From: Oscillospiraceae bacterium
GTDB lineage: Bacteria; Bacillota; Clostridia; Oscillospirales; WRJC01
Reading direction: 5' to 3'
NCBI GenBank assembly: GCA_009783265.1
Contig: WRHM01000006.1
Coordinates: 1-64,000, forward strand
DNA length: 64,000 nucleotides
The translations under genes were made by a program, and so were the position numbers. The notes beneath the pieces were generated by a model. It was not told where the DNA came from and searched no databases. It was given only the letters and a program-made list of their open reading frames with translations. Positions 42,565 through 52,882 of this stretch are shown in pieces (the stretch's first letter is position 1; every line of letters starts with the position of its first letter).

Positions 42565-44412
42565 TTATTTAACAAACAAATTTACAAGCCTGTCCCAAAA
42601 ATTCAGTTGTTTTTCTTCTGTTAATATTCTTTTTTCTGTTTTAGGTTTTTCAATACCGTCGGCTTTAAATACAAATTGCACGAAGCTGACGTTTTCATTT
42701 TTTTCGGACATGAAAGATACAGCTTCAAAGTTTGAGCTTGTGTATTCGCTTGTCAAATTGTCAATTTCGTTTTTAATTCGTTCAGGCATGCCAGACGTTT
42801 CGTCAGCCAGTTGTTCCGTGCCGCTGTTTAATTCTGAAATTCCCGCAGATATTTCTGAGATTCCGTCGTTTAATCCCGCCATACCGTCGTCAACTTCAGA
42901 ATATGCGGCAGACAGTTCAGCCACGCCGTTTATATATAATACTAATCCGTCATGAAAACCGTCATAATTTCCGGACAGTTCAGCCATGCCGTCCGCAAGT
43001 TGATTTATCTGCGCCGATATATCAATTCCGGACAGCGCATCATTGATTTGCCCTGATATATCTTTTAATGTTCCGGTTATAAAATCAACAGAACCGGAAA
43101 GTGTCTCTAAAGTCGGGATTACGGCAGCAAATGCTGTTTGGATTTGTTCGTATGTGCCTTTGACCGTCATAGCGGCAATATAAATTTCCCCCATTTTAAG
43201 AATCAGTTCGCGTTCGGTATCGTCGGCTTTCAGATATAATCCGAACAACTGGTTTTCGGTGAGCTGATAATCGGGTATATTTATTATTGCTTCGTCCAAT
43301 GCGGCGTACGCAAGCGCGTAACCCTCTTTTAATTGAATCATTCCTTCCGAAACTTGACTTAAACCGTCCGATAACTGAGTGAGCGCGCCGGGCAATTTTA
43401 TAAGTTCAGACATATCAACTATATTGTCTGCGTCTTTTAATAAATAAACAATTTGATATAACGCGTCTTTTATCTGGGATGACGCATCCGTTATTTGCGT
43501 AGAATTTGCGCTTAGCTGAGTCAATCCGCCATTAAAATCAGACGACCCGTTTTTTAACTTTTCAGAACCCGAATTTAATTCAGACGCTCCGTCTTTCAAT
43601 TTGCCGACCCCGTCGTTAAGTTCCGTTATAGCTTCTGCCAACAGGGTGAATTCTTCGATCATATTGTCAGTATCTGGCAGTTCTATATTCATTGAAAACG
43701 GCATCGCAGTTATTTCGATACCCGCCATTTCGAAATCCATAACTTCGGCGGTAATAGTTATATCCGCGTCGTGTTTTGGCATGACAGTAAATACAAGCAT
43801 TCGGTTTTTTCCCGCGTTTGCGACAGTTGCGCCGTCAGATTTTATATTATTGCATTTGTCTATTTTCAGCATGACTGTTATTTGCTGCATGTAATTATTA
43901 TAAAATATTTCATTTATTTTTTCGTCTTTAACAGATTTAATTTTTATTTCAAGTCCGCCGGATTTCCCCGCAAGTTCGTCAGGCTCGATTTTTTCCCCGC
44001 CGAGATAATATTCGATAATATAAATCCACGGTAAATCATTATTTTCTAAATACCCCTGATAATAAAAATTTTCGCCTGCCGTTTTTATTTCTGTAGTACC
44101 ATTTGAAAAAGCGATAGGCTGAATGTCTGTCAGATTGACAACAGAACTATAATTTCCGTAGTCGCAAAAGCTGCCGCTTTCGGCAAGAACAAAATGATTT
44201 ACTGTGTAAACATTCTGCGCTTTTCCGTCGCTTGACAAACGGGCGTAGATTACTTCGTCTTTTTCTGTGACTGACGCAGAAGCTTCCGATTCCGAAACAG
44301 ATAATCCGGTATTCTCCGTATCGCTTCCTTCTCCTTCTAATGATATTGCGGGCATATTTATAACCGGTAAAAATATAAGCAGCAATATAATAATTATTTT
44401 TAGTTTTTTCAT
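42565..44412 (-). CDS. Secreted heptad-repeat protein, partner of the MMPL exporter
   Basis: 615 residues. A signal peptide (MKKLKIIIILLLIFLPVINM) is followed by a beta-rich region of about 200 residues, then long heptad repeats in the style of the YhgE/Pip/X-X-X family: LNDGVGKLKDGASELNSGSE, LSDGLSQVSEGMIQLKEGYA, LNDGISEISAGISELNSGTE. YhgE/Pip proteins usually have several membrane spans; here none are evident after the signal peptide, and the protein ends in an amphipathic NFWDRLVNLFVK. Its start overlaps the MMPL gene stop by 4 bases, so both are made together. Probably an extracytoplasmic periplasm-spanning-like adaptor or wall-associated part of the exporter. Confidence 0.8.
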   Translation of the reverse strand: MKKLKIIIILLLIFLPVINMPAISLEGEGSDTENTGLSVSESEASASVTEKDEVIYARLSSDGKAQNVYTVNHFVLAESGSFCDYGNYSSVVNLTDIQPIAFSNGTTEIKTAGENFYYQGYLENNDLPWIYIIEYYLGGEKIEPDELAGKSGGLEIKIKSVKDEKINEIFYNNYMQQITVMLKIDKCNNIKSDGATVANAGKNRMLVFTVMPKHDADITITAEVMDFEMAGIEITAMPFSMNIELPDTDNMIEEFTLLAEAITELNDGVGKLKDGASELNSGSEKLKNGSSDFNGGLTQLSANSTQITDASSQIKDALYQIVYLLKDADNIVDMSELIKLPGALTQLSDGLSQVSEGMIQLKEGYALAYAALDEAIINIPDYQLTENQLFGLYLKADDTERELILKMGEIYIAAMTVKGTYEQIQTAFAAVIPTLETLSGSVDFITGTLKDISGQINDALSGIDISAQINQLADGMAELSGNYDGFHDGLVLYINGVAELSAAYSEVDDGMAGLNDGISEISAGISELNSGTEQLADETSGMPERIKNEIDNLTSEYTSSNFEAVSFMSEKNENVSFVQFVFKADGIEKPKTEKRILTEEKQLNFWDRLVNLFVK

Positions 44413-46520
44413 AATTTATCCGCCTCCCCGCGAGATTTATTTTTAGTAATATTAATAAAATTTGATTTGTAAGTGCTTTTTCCAATCAATCCGTCAAAAA
44501 TAGTCAGCATGGCGGGCAGAAATATCAAAACCATAGCCATTGACAGCAGCGTCCCCCTCCCAAGCAACACCCCTATGTCCGCGATTAACGGGTTAGACGA
44601 AGTTCCCGCAAGCGTAAACCCTGCCGTTGACAGTGTAACCGCTGATACAAGTATAGACCGGAAAGAACTGCCGAGAGCTTCATGCATAGCTTCTTTTTTA
44701 GGCATAATCTTACGGTTTCGCATATATGTCACCGCTAATAAAATTGCATAATCCACAGTCGCTCCGAGTTGTACCGTGTTTAAAACCAGATAGCCTATAT
44801 AATTTATAGAAGTGCCTGTAAAATACGGTATAGACAGATTAATCCATATAGCCGATTCTATTGTGAGCAGCAAAAAAAACGGAAGTGTTCCTGATTTGAA
44901 AGTAATTAACAATACTATAAATATAGCGATTATTGCGATCAGATTCGTTCGGTTGTTATCTTTTTGCACAACTGTTTTTATATCATACAGATTCGCGCTT
45001 TGTCCTACTGAATAGATTCCGCCGGGATAATATTTTTCCGCCGCCGCCGTAATTTCTTCTACTGTTTTAAATGCGGCTTCGCCCTCCTGCGGCGTATCTA
45101 TATACACGACCAGCCGTGCAAAATTTTTCGAATAAAATTGGTCTGTTATTGATTTTTCGAGAAATTCCGGAGGGATTCCCGACCCGACTGTTTTTGCGTA
45201 AGACATAACCGATGTAACATGCGCGAGGTCCAGCAAATCATTTCCAAGCATTTCTTCTTTGATTATATCGCCTTTAGGCACAAGCAGAACCATGGCTGTA
45301 GTTCTCGGCTCTTCGGCAGAAGCGTATTTTTGCCCTGTCATTTCATCAAAAGCCGCCTGATAGCCGTATAAAAAATCAGTTTGAGTTTGCCCGAGAAAAC
45401 ACGGGATTATAATTATCACTACAAGTAATACCGCCGGTATTCCCAAATGTTTCAAAAATTTATTTATATTGGCGAAAGTGGGCATAAATTCCCTGTGATG
45501 CGTTTTGTCTATGGCTTTATACACGCACATAGTAAGAGCGGGTAAAAATACCATAACTGAAATAAAACTGAATAAAATCCCTTTAGCTAAGCTTACACCC
45601 AAATCAGAGCCTATCCGGAAATCCATAAACAGCAGAGCCATAAATCCAAACAAAGTCGTTGACGCGCTTGCGGCGACCGTAGAAAAACTTTCTTTGATAG
45701 CCTCGCGCATAGCTTCCTCAACGTTTATTCCGGTTTTGCGGTATTTGCCGAAACTGTGAAGCAGAAAAATTGCGTAATCGAGCGATACGGCAAGCTGCAA
45801 TATAGGCGTTACAGCGTTTGTCAAAAAACTTACGCCGTCAAAAAAAACGTTTGTCCCCATATTTATGACGACAGACAGGCCTATCGCCGCCAAAAACAAT
45901 AACGGCTCGATCCATGAAGTCGTCGAAAGAATCAGAATCAAAATTATTACCGGCAATAAAATAACCATCGCGTTTCTGACTTCTGTACCCGTGGCCGACT
46001 GCACAAATTCGATTTCTGAAGCCTCTCCGGTCACATTTCCCCTGTCCCCGAGAAGCGCGCGGATTTCTCTTATGCCTTCTTTTTCTTTGCCTTTGATAAC
46101 TACGACAGAATAATATGCGGTTGTTTCTTTATAAAAGCTTTCAATAGTATCGCTGTCGCCCATTTCAAGAGGCTGAAGCAAATCAAATATATCATCGAGC
46201 CATATAACTTCTGATATATGCTCAAGCTTTTCGAGCTCGTTTTTGAATAACAGAGATTCCATCAGTGAAACATTCTGCACAGTCACATCGGCATTTGGCA
46301 AAGCGTTAGTAAATTCATCGGTTATCAGGTTCAATGCCTTTGTTGACTGCGCTTCCGGAGGTAAATATTCCGCCATGTTATATTTTATAATCACCGTTGG
46401 AAAAAGTATAACGCATATAACAGCGGCAACGGCAAATATAATTATTACCGCCTTTTTGCGTTGAATTATAATATTGGCAAATATATCCGTACCTGCCACC
46501 TCCCTAATACATATAAACAT
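44409..46520 (-). CDS. MMPL/RND-family exporter
   Basis: About 700 residues with two repeats of an extracellular loop domain plus six-span bundle, as in MmpL/HpnN-type RND exporters. Signatures include QLAVSLDYAIFLLHSFGKYR and the second-half counterpart QLGATVDYAILLAVTYMRNR (the LDYAI/VDYAI Asp-Tyr pairs of proton transfer). The start is unresolved: the ORF opens at ATG 46520, but the predicted transcription start falls there and the GGGAGG site is at 46499-46504. An ATA at 46484 would give MFANIIIQRKKAV, a typical N-terminus. Substrate is probably a lipid or hydrophobic compound. Likely repressed by the adjacent TetR protein. Confidence 0.92.
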   Translation of the reverse strand: MFICIREVAGTDIFANIIIQRKKAVIIIFAVAAVICVILFPTVIIKYNMAEYLPPEAQSTKALNLITDEFTNALPNADVTVQNVSLMESLLFKNELEKLEHISEVIWLDDIFDLLQPLEMGDSDTIESFYKETTAYYSVVVIKGKEKEGIREIRALLGDRGNVTGEASEIEFVQSATGTEVRNAMVILLPVIILILILSTTSWIEPLLFLAAIGLSVVINMGTNVFFDGVSFLTNAVTPILQLAVSLDYAIFLLHSFGKYRKTGINVEEAMREAIKESFSTVAASASTTLFGFMALLFMDFRIGSDLGVSLAKGILFSFISVMVFLPALTMCVYKAIDKTHHREFMPTFANINKFLKHLGIPAVLLVVIIIIPCFLGQTQTDFLYGYQAAFDEMTGQKYASAEEPRTTAMVLLVPKGDIIKEEMLGNDLLDLAHVTSVMSYAKTVGSGIPPEFLEKSITDQFYSKNFARLVVYIDTPQEGEAAFKTVEEITAAAEKYYPGGIYSVGQSANLYDIKTVVQKDNNRTNLIAIIAIFIVLLITFKSGTLPFFLLLTIESAIWINLSIPYFTGTSINYIGYLVLNTVQLGATVDYAILLAVTYMRNRKIMPKKEAMHEALGSSFRSILVSAVTLSTAGFTLAGTSSNPLIADIGVLLGRGTLLSMAMVLIFLPAMLTIFDGLIGKSTYKSNFINITKNKSRGEADKL

Positions 46521-46555
46521 ATATGTATTATATCATACATTGTGTTGTTTTTCAA
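46507..46555 (-). promoter_or_regulatory. Promoter and TetR-type operator of the MMPL operon
   Basis: On the minus strand TTGAAA (46550-46555), a 17-base spacer, TATAAT (46527-46532). ATACATATA (46507-46515) and TATATGTAT (46520-46528) form a perfect 9-bp inverted repeat with four central bases, overlapping the -10 and start point. Confidence 0.75.
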
Positions 46556-46684
46556 CCGTCAATGTTGTATAAAATGAAAGTAAACCAACATAAATAAAAA
46601 ACTTGTCGGATTATCATAAAAATAAAAAATGGGTTGTGCCTTTTTACGACACAGCCAATATATTTTTAAAATTAATTAATATTT

Positions 46685-47272
46685 TTAATTAACTTTGAAA
46701 CCTGAAAGCCCCTTGAAAAGAAGCGTTGAGCAAAGTTCTGCCATTTCTGGAACTGATTCTTTCGCGCCGTCTGAAAGCCATTTTTGGATTAAGCTCAATG
46801 CCCCGTTTACGACAAAATATTGCAAATATTCCGAAACATTGGGAGAAAGCTGTTTCATATCCTGAAGCGTCTGAATGGTTTTTTGCTGGGCGAGGAGCAT
46901 GATTTCACGCTGGAACGCGAAATCTCCGTTATCGCTTAATAATACCTCGAACAATTCGGCGTTTGATTTAGCATAATTCAGTATTTGCTCCAGAGCCTCA
47001 ACAGTAAGTTTGTTTTGCTCGGAAAATGCGCTGCCTGAAATATGTTCTGAAAGTTCGGTGATAATTTCCTGCTGAATTTGCGTAAGCAAATCATAAATGT
47101 CCGCGTAATGGGAGTAAAATGTACTCCGGTTAATTCCGGCGCGCTCACACAGCATTTTTATTGATATTCTTGAAATATGATATTTTTTCATAAGGGGCAC
47201 AAGGTTTTGCCGGATTATTTGTTTAGTAAGACGTATTCTGTAGTCGGTCTTTTCGTTATTCGCCGTTTTCAT
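46685..47272 (-). CDS. TetR-family repressor
   Basis: 195 residues from ATG 47272 (AAAGG at 8 bases). The HTH is RLTKQIIRQNLVPLMKKYHI, SRISIKMLCERAGINRSTFY, SHYADIYDLL. The C-terminal part is helical, with LQYFVVNGALSLIQKWLSDG, as in the TetR_C regulators of YhgE/Pip-type operons (for example DhaS-like). It lies upstream of, and in the same direction as, the MMPL operon, separated by about 165 bases that contain that operon's promoter and palindrome, so it is the likely repressor. Confidence 0.9.
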   Translation of the reverse strand: MKTANNEKTDYRIRLTKQIIRQNLVPLMKKYHISRISIKMLCERAGINRSTFYSHYADIYDLLTQIQQEIITELSEHISGSAFSEQNKLTVEALEQILNYAKSNAELFEVLLSDNGDFAFQREIMLLAQQKTIQTLQDMKQLSPNVSEYLQYFVVNGALSLIQKWLSDGAKESVPEMAELCSTLLFKGLSGFKVN

Positions 47273-47342
47273 TATTATCACCTTTATCTATTTGAAAAAA
47301 ATTAATTACCTGCTTTTGATCACATTCGGTTTTTATTTGTTT

Positions 47343-48884
47343 TTACGGAAAAACGGTAATTTCCCCTGACTTGAGTTCTTTTCCCATATATTTGCACGTT
47401 ATTTCGTACACTCCGGGAGCAGTGAAACGTTCTTTTAAAATTAAATTATAACTTGTTTCAAAACTATTTGGTACAACATCTAAATATCTGACCGCATAAT
47501 CTTCAAATTCAAAATCTATTTCTTCCCCGTTTAAAGTTATTTTTAAATCCGTTAAATCAGATTGATAGAATGAATTCTGCATTCCGGAAAAGGAAAATAC
47601 AAATTCATTTATAGAAATCGCCTGTTCATTTTTATTTGTATAATACACATAGCTAATTGTATTATTTATATCATCAGGATTCGCAGGTTCGTCAGTAATA
47701 GAAGATTCAATTATTATATCAGAAGCAATTTTAAACGGAACTCCCATGTATTTACCGGAAAAACTATAAACGCCAGGTTCGGTTATTTCATTTTCAAACT
47801 CGAAATAAAAATTCGTTCCGTCCCCTAACCACTCAAATTGGCTGAACCTATTTTTATATACTGGTTTAACATTTACAACGGTTCCGTCTTTGGTCAGCTT
47901 CATATCAGTAAAGTCGTCGGGATTTATATAATCGTGCGTTCCGTTAAAACGTATAAAAACATCTATTAAAGCATATTTTACACTATCTTTGTAAAGAAAT
48001 TCTAACATTGCGAAATAAAAATCTTCTGCGTCGGGTTTCGGCGGCTCCGATATGTTAAATTCTTCTGTCATAAACAGTTCGCCTCTATAACTTCCCGAAA
48101 ACTGGTATATACCGAATAAATCTATTTCTTTTTCAAACGTAAAAGTAAAATATGTCTTTACTCGGTCATCTTTTGTATTTTGCTCAAAATCATCATATAT
48201 TAATTTATTGACAATTATTTTATTGTTTCTTGATAATAATATTTCTGTAAAATATTCAGGTATAATTTCTTCAAATCTGCCGTTAAAAATTATTGTAACG
48301 CCTTTTATGATAGACTGTCCGTTTGCATCTGGAATTGTTTTAAATAATATAGACTCAAACTCGTCGGTTTCCGGATAATAACTTTTGTTTGAATCAATAA
48401 TAATCGTATTTTTGTCGCCGTCCCAATCCACACGAAAATCGAATGTTTTGCCTATTTCACGTAATTTAAAATAATTGTTGCCGCTGATATTGTATGCGTT
48501 TAAGTTTATTTCTTCGCCGTCAAGATAAATTTTCGATGTTGTTTCGGCCGCGGATTTTCTCGCTGTTCCTTTGGTGGTCATTTCGCCGCCGACTTCCGTG
48601 TAAGGCTCGCCGCTTATTAAATTTATCGCATTAAGTCCGCCGTCCCAGATAACTTCAAACTGACATCCTGTGCCATTTAAAATATATGCTAAATCGCGGA
48701 GTTTGAAATAGTTATTGCCGTTGATATTATAAGAATCAAAAGAAACTTCTTTATCGTTCACCAAAACGACAGACGCTGTGGGAGCTGCGGTAAAATAAAT
48801 TTTTTCCGCAGATAAAACTCTTATAGGCATTAGCGAAAATAATATTAAAATTGCAATTATAAAACTCAAACTTTTCTTTTTCAT
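47343..48884 (-). CDS. Secreted protein with two copper-amine-oxidase-type stalk repeats
   Basis: 513 residues. A signal peptide (MKKKSLSFIIAILILFSLMP) is followed by two stalk repeats at about 35-170, each with YNI-x-GNNYFKLRD/E (VVLVNDKEVSFDSYNINGNN; KIYLDGEEINLNAYNISGNN). Three related beta-sandwich modules of about 110 residues follow, each with the pattern 'F-x-G...L-x-x-x-G-x-x-V/I...PGVYSFSGKYMG'. No enzyme motif is seen. Such stalk proteins decorate the clostridial cell surface. AAAGGAAA precedes ATG 48884. Monocistronic. Confidence 0.85.
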   Translation of the reverse strand: MKKKSLSFIIAILILFSLMPIRVLSAEKIYFTAAPTASVVLVNDKEVSFDSYNINGNNYFKLRDLAYILNGTGCQFEVIWDGGLNAINLISGEPYTEVGGEMTTKGTARKSAAETTSKIYLDGEEINLNAYNISGNNYFKLREIGKTFDFRVDWDGDKNTIIIDSNKSYYPETDEFESILFKTIPDANGQSIIKGVTIIFNGRFEEIIPEYFTEILLSRNNKIIVNKLIYDDFEQNTKDDRVKTYFTFTFEKEIDLFGIYQFSGSYRGELFMTEEFNISEPPKPDAEDFYFAMLEFLYKDSVKYALIDVFIRFNGTHDYINPDDFTDMKLTKDGTVVNVKPVYKNRFSQFEWLGDGTNFYFEFENEITEPGVYSFSGKYMGVPFKIASDIIIESSITDEPANPDDINNTISYVYYTNKNEQAISINEFVFSFSGMQNSFYQSDLTDLKITLNGEEIDFEFEDYAVRYLDVVPNSFETSYNLILKERFTAPGVYEITCKYMGKELKSGEITVFP

Positions 48885-49168
48885 AATTGTATTTCCTTTG
48901 TTAGGTAAAAATCACATTAATGATATTATAGAATTTAATCGCATATATGTCAATATTTTTTATAAAAATAATAATAAAAAATTACGATAATAAATTATAC
49001 AGAAAAAATAAAAAATTTAAACTGAGTTTAAACAGGCAAAGTAATATTATTGTAAAACATGAATTGTTATTACTGATTAGTCATATATTATACATATAAA
49101 TATAGTATAATAGTGCAGCTATATGATGAAAACGAGCCTGTAATTTTGGGAGGATACATATAATAAAA

Positions 49169-52100
49169 ATGATTTACAAAATGGGAATCGATATAGGTTC
49201 GACTACTGTTAAAATAGTTATACTGGACGAAAACGACGAAATAATTTATAAATGCTACAGCCGCCATTTATCGCAGGTCAGGGCAAAAACTGCGGAACTC
49301 ATAGAGCTTGCAAAAGATATTATAGGCGAAAACGAGATAAAAATAACTGTGACAGGTTCTGCGGGGCAGGGGGTTGCGCAAACCTGCGGGTTTGAGTTTG
49401 TTCAGGAAGTATTTGTTACCGGCGAAATGGTTAAAAAATATTATCCGGATACTGACTGCGTTATAGAGCTTGGCGGAGAAGATGCGAAGATTATTTTTTT
49501 CAAAGGCGGGCTTGAGGAGAGAATGAACGGCTCGTGTGCCGGCGGAACCGGGGCGTTTATAGACCAGATGTCGCTTTTATTAGACGTTTCAAACGAAGAA
49601 CTTGATAAATTAAGTTTACAGGCTGAAAAAATATATATGATAGCTTCGCGCTGCGGGGTATTCGCAAAAAGCGATATACAGCCTCTATTAAATCAAGGAG
49701 CGAAAAAAGAAAATATAGCCGCGAGTATTTTTCAGGCCGTAGTTGACCAGACGATAACCGGACTCGCGCAGGGCAGAGATATTACCGGAAATATATTATT
49801 TTTGGGCGGGCCTTTATATTTTTTCGAGGGATTGAGAAACAGATTCAAAGAAACTTTAAAATTATCTGAGAGCAATGCCGTTTTCCCTGAGATTGCTCCG
49901 TATGCCGTCGCTTTGGGGGCGGCGATTTCGGCTGATAACAGCAATTTTGTATATAAATACGAAGATGTTGTTTCGCTTTTGAATAAATCCGCAAATATGC
50001 CGGATAACATACAGCACAGCGAGCCTTTATTTAAAAACGAAGAAGAATATAGCGAGTTTATAAAAAGACATTCAGAAAATAAATTAAACGAAACTGATAT
50101 AAATACATACTCAGGAAATGCGTATCTCGGCGTAGACTGCGGAAGCACTACGACAAAAATAGTTCTCGTAAGCGAAGATTACGGGATTTTATACAGTTAT
50201 TATACGGCAAACGGCGGAAATCCCGTAGATATTATTCTTGAGCAATTTAAATATATCAGGAAGTTATGCGTAGGGCGCGGCGACCCCGGCGCACCGCAAA
50301 ACCCAACCCCAAAAATAATTATTAAATCAGCCGCCGTCACAGGGTACGGCGAAGAACTGATAAAAAACGCTTTCTCTATAGATTTCGGCATTGTTGAGAC
50401 AATCGCGCACTTTAAGGCCGCGAAATATTTTAACCCGAAAGTAAATTTTATTCTTGATATTGGCGGTCAGGACATAAAATGCTTTAAAATAAAAAACGAC
50501 GCGATAGATAATATAATGCTCAACGAGGCTTGCTCTTCGGGGTGCGGTTCTTTTATCGAGAGTTTCGCCAAAAGCATGGGATATACTGTCGAAGAATTTT
50601 GCAAAACGGGGATATATGCCGAAAATCCGGTTGACTTAGGCTCAAGATGTACGGTTTTCATGAATTCTTCTGTAAAACAGGCGCAGAAAGAAGGGGCTTC
50701 GATCGGGGATATATCTGCGGGATTATCGACCAGCGTTGTGAAAAACGCCCTGTATAAAGTCATAAGAATACACGACGCTTCTGAACTCGGCGAAAATATT
50801 GTCGTTCAGGGAGGAACTTTTTTAAACGACGCGATACTCAGGGCTTTTGAAAAAAAGATAGAAAGAAACGTCATACGTCCGAATATAAGCGGACTGATGG
50901 GAGCTTTCGGGTGCGCGGTTTACGCTAAAGAAAAAACAACCCCCGCCGCAGAACCGGGGGTTGACGTGACCAGTGTTTTATCTTTAGAAGAATTAAATAA
51001 ATTCACGCATTCGTCAAATACTACAAACTGCGGATTATGCACAAATAAATGCGGCATAACCGTAAATAAATTTTCAAACGGTAAGAGATATATTTCAGGA
51101 AATAAATGCGAGAAGCCGCTTGGAATAAGAGAAAACGAAAAATTGCCGAATATGTATCATTTTAAACTGGATTATATAAAAAGCATAATAAATTCAAGCC
51201 AGAAATATCCGGACATGCAAACTATCGGCATGCCTCTTGGATTAAATCTTTATGAAATGCTCCCGTTCTGGCATACTTTATGGACAAATCTTGGATTTAA
51301 CATAGAAGTTTCGGATATATCTTCAAGGGATTTATATCAGACCGGACAGCATTCTATTCCGTCGGATACAATGTGTTATCCCGCAAAACTTATTCACGGA
51401 CACATAGAAAATTTGATAAGCAAAAACATAAATAATATATTTTATCCGTGCATGACATATAATTTTGATGAAAAAATAAGCGATAATCACTATAATTGTC
51501 CGGTAGTAGCGTATTATCCGGAACTTTTAAAAGCAAACATGAGCGGCTTGCATAATATAAATTTCATGATGCCCTATTTTGACGTTTCAAATAAAAAAAT
51601 ATTCGTTAAAAAATTCATGCAATATTTTAACTCTTTGGAAAATTTCGATAAAACAAAAACAAACAAAAAAATTATAAAAAACGCGATAGACAAAGCGTAT
51701 AAAAGTCAGGATTTATATTACGAAGTGATTCTATCAGAGGGTGAAAATGCGATAAAATTCGCAGGTGAAAATAATCATAAGCTTATAGTTTTATGCGGCA
51801 GGCCGTATCACATAGACCCAGAAATAAATCACGGCATAGATAAAATGCTTAATTCTTTCGGGTGCGTTATAATAACCGAGGAAGTCGCTTCTGCTATAAT
51901 TAAAACAAAACCCAAAACTAAAGTTTTAAACCAGTGGACATATCATGCCAGATTATATAATTCGGCTGAGTTTGTATCAAAACGCAAAAACGCCGAGCTT
52001 ATTCAGTTAGTATCGTTCGGCTGCGGGATAGACGCGATCACCACTGACGAAGTGCGTGAGATTCTCGAAAAAAATTCGAAATTATATACGCAGATAAAAA

Positions 52101-52174
52101 TTGACGAAATAAACAATCTCGGCGCGGCGAAAATCAGGATAAGAAGCATGCTTGCCGTCAGCGGGGAAAAATAA
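49169..52174 (+). CDS. 2-hydroxyacyl-CoA dehydratase activase, large fused form
   Basis: 1001 residues of the COG1924/COG3580 type, related to the HgdC/BadF-BcrA ATPases that use ATP to inject a low-potential electron into 2-hydroxyacyl-CoA dehydratases. Two ASKHA ATPase domains are present: MGIDIGSTTVKIVILDENDE at the start, and LGVDCGSTTTKIVLVSEDYG at about 320. Each has a cluster-binding loop (NGSCAGGTGAFIDQM; NEACSSGCGSFIESF). A DUF2229-type C-terminal half follows, with GLCTNKCGITVNKF and CGRPYHIDPEINHG. GGGAGG lies 15 bases before ATG 49169; an in-frame ATA is nearer. Functions with the dehydratase-like gene at 52883. Confidence 0.92.
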   Translation: MIYKMGIDIGSTTVKIVILDENDEIIYKCYSRHLSQVRAKTAELIELAKDIIGENEIKITVTGSAGQGVAQTCGFEFVQEVFVTGEMVKKYYPDTDCVIELGGEDAKIIFFKGGLEERMNGSCAGGTGAFIDQMSLLLDVSNEELDKLSLQAEKIYMIASRCGVFAKSDIQPLLNQGAKKENIAASIFQAVVDQTITGLAQGRDITGNILFLGGPLYFFEGLRNRFKETLKLSESNAVFPEIAPYAVALGAAISADNSNFVYKYEDVVSLLNKSANMPDNIQHSEPLFKNEEEYSEFIKRHSENKLNETDINTYSGNAYLGVDCGSTTTKIVLVSEDYGILYSYYTANGGNPVDIILEQFKYIRKLCVGRGDPGAPQNPTPKIIIKSAAVTGYGEELIKNAFSIDFGIVETIAHFKAAKYFNPKVNFILDIGGQDIKCFKIKNDAIDNIMLNEACSSGCGSFIESFAKSMGYTVEEFCKTGIYAENPVDLGSRCTVFMNSSVKQAQKEGASIGDISAGLSTSVVKNALYKVIRIHDASELGENIVVQGGTFLNDAILRAFEKKIERNVIRPNISGLMGAFGCAVYAKEKTTPAAEPGVDVTSVLSLEELNKFTHSSNTTNCGLCTNKCGITVNKFSNGKRYISGNKCEKPLGIRENEKLPNMYHFKLDYIKSIINSSQKYPDMQTIGMPLGLNLYEMLPFWHTLWTNLGFNIEVSDISSRDLYQTGQHSIPSDTMCYPAKLIHGHIENLISKNINNIFYPCMTYNFDEKISDNHYNCPVVAYYPELLKANMSGLHNINFMMPYFDVSNKKIFVKKFMQYFNSLENFDKTKTNKKIIKNAIDKAYKSQDLYYEVILSEGENAIKFAGENNHKLIVLCGRPYHIDPEINHGIDKMLNSFGCVIITEEVASAIIKTKPKTKVLNQWTYHARLYNSAEFVSKRKNAELIQLVSFGCGIDAITTDEVREILEKNSKLYTQIKIDEINNLGAAKIRIRSMLAVSGEK

Positions 52175-52187
52175 AGGAGAAGCTAAA

Positions 52188-52865
52188 ATGATATTTTTAC
52201 AGCATTTTAAAGAATTATTGATAAATAATCCTAAAATCGCCCTTGCTTTTGACGAGTTTAAACCGTGGATTAAAGAATTTTGCGAAAAACGGGCGAAAAC
52301 TGATTCGGATGCGGGTGAATTTTACAGAAATGCCATATCTAATTTTATGCACGGCGCGTTTCGCTGTATCGAAAAAACTGAAGTTATGACTTCATATGAT
52401 AACTTGCGACTGCGTACTGCTAATATAGACGATTATGATTTTATCGATATAGCAGAGCGCGATAAAGACAGTACAGATTGGGTTGGCAACTGGCCTTTAG
52501 GTTTACGCATAGAAAAATTCGGGGACAACAATTTTTTTCAGGCTATCGTCGAAACTGATGAAAAGTATTCTGTCGGATTTATTGATTTCCGCGATATGCT
52601 GCATGACACGCAAGTTGAATTGAAACGTATTGTAATTACCGAAAAAGGCAAAGGATACGGCAAAAAAGCAATGTATCTCTCGCAAAAATTCGCGTTTGAG
52701 GTTCTTAATAAAGAAAAATTATATCTCGGCACAAAAGATGAGAATCTCCGCGCGCAGCATGTTTATCATTCTACCGGATTTACGCTTGTAAATCCAGAAC
52801 ACATAAGCTCTTTTCATATTCTAAAAAAAGATTATTTTAAAATGATCGAAAATATTAAACAATAA
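52188..52865 (+). CDS. GNAT acetyltransferase inserted in the dehydratase operon
   Basis: 225 residues from ATG 52188 (AAAGGAGAAGC upstream). The first 65 residues are a helical extension. The GNAT fold follows: LRLRTANIDDYDFIDIAERD, VELKRIVITEKGKGYGKKAM (acetyl-CoA loop, about residue 147-166) and NLRAQHVYHSTGFTLVNPEH. It lies between the activase and the dehydratase-like subunit, with gaps of 13 and 17 bases, so it is in the same transcript. Whether it acts on the complex is unknown. Confidence 0.85.
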   Translation: MIFLQHFKELLINNPKIALAFDEFKPWIKEFCEKRAKTDSDAGEFYRNAISNFMHGAFRCIEKTEVMTSYDNLRLRTANIDDYDFIDIAERDKDSTDWVGNWPLGLRIEKFGDNNFFQAIVETDEKYSVGFIDFRDMLHDTQVELKRIVITEKGKGYGKKAMYLSQKFAFEVLNKEKLYLGTKDENLRAQHVYHSTGFTLVNPEHISSFHILKKDYFKMIENIKQ

Positions 52866-52882
52866 ATAACGAGGTAAAAAAT

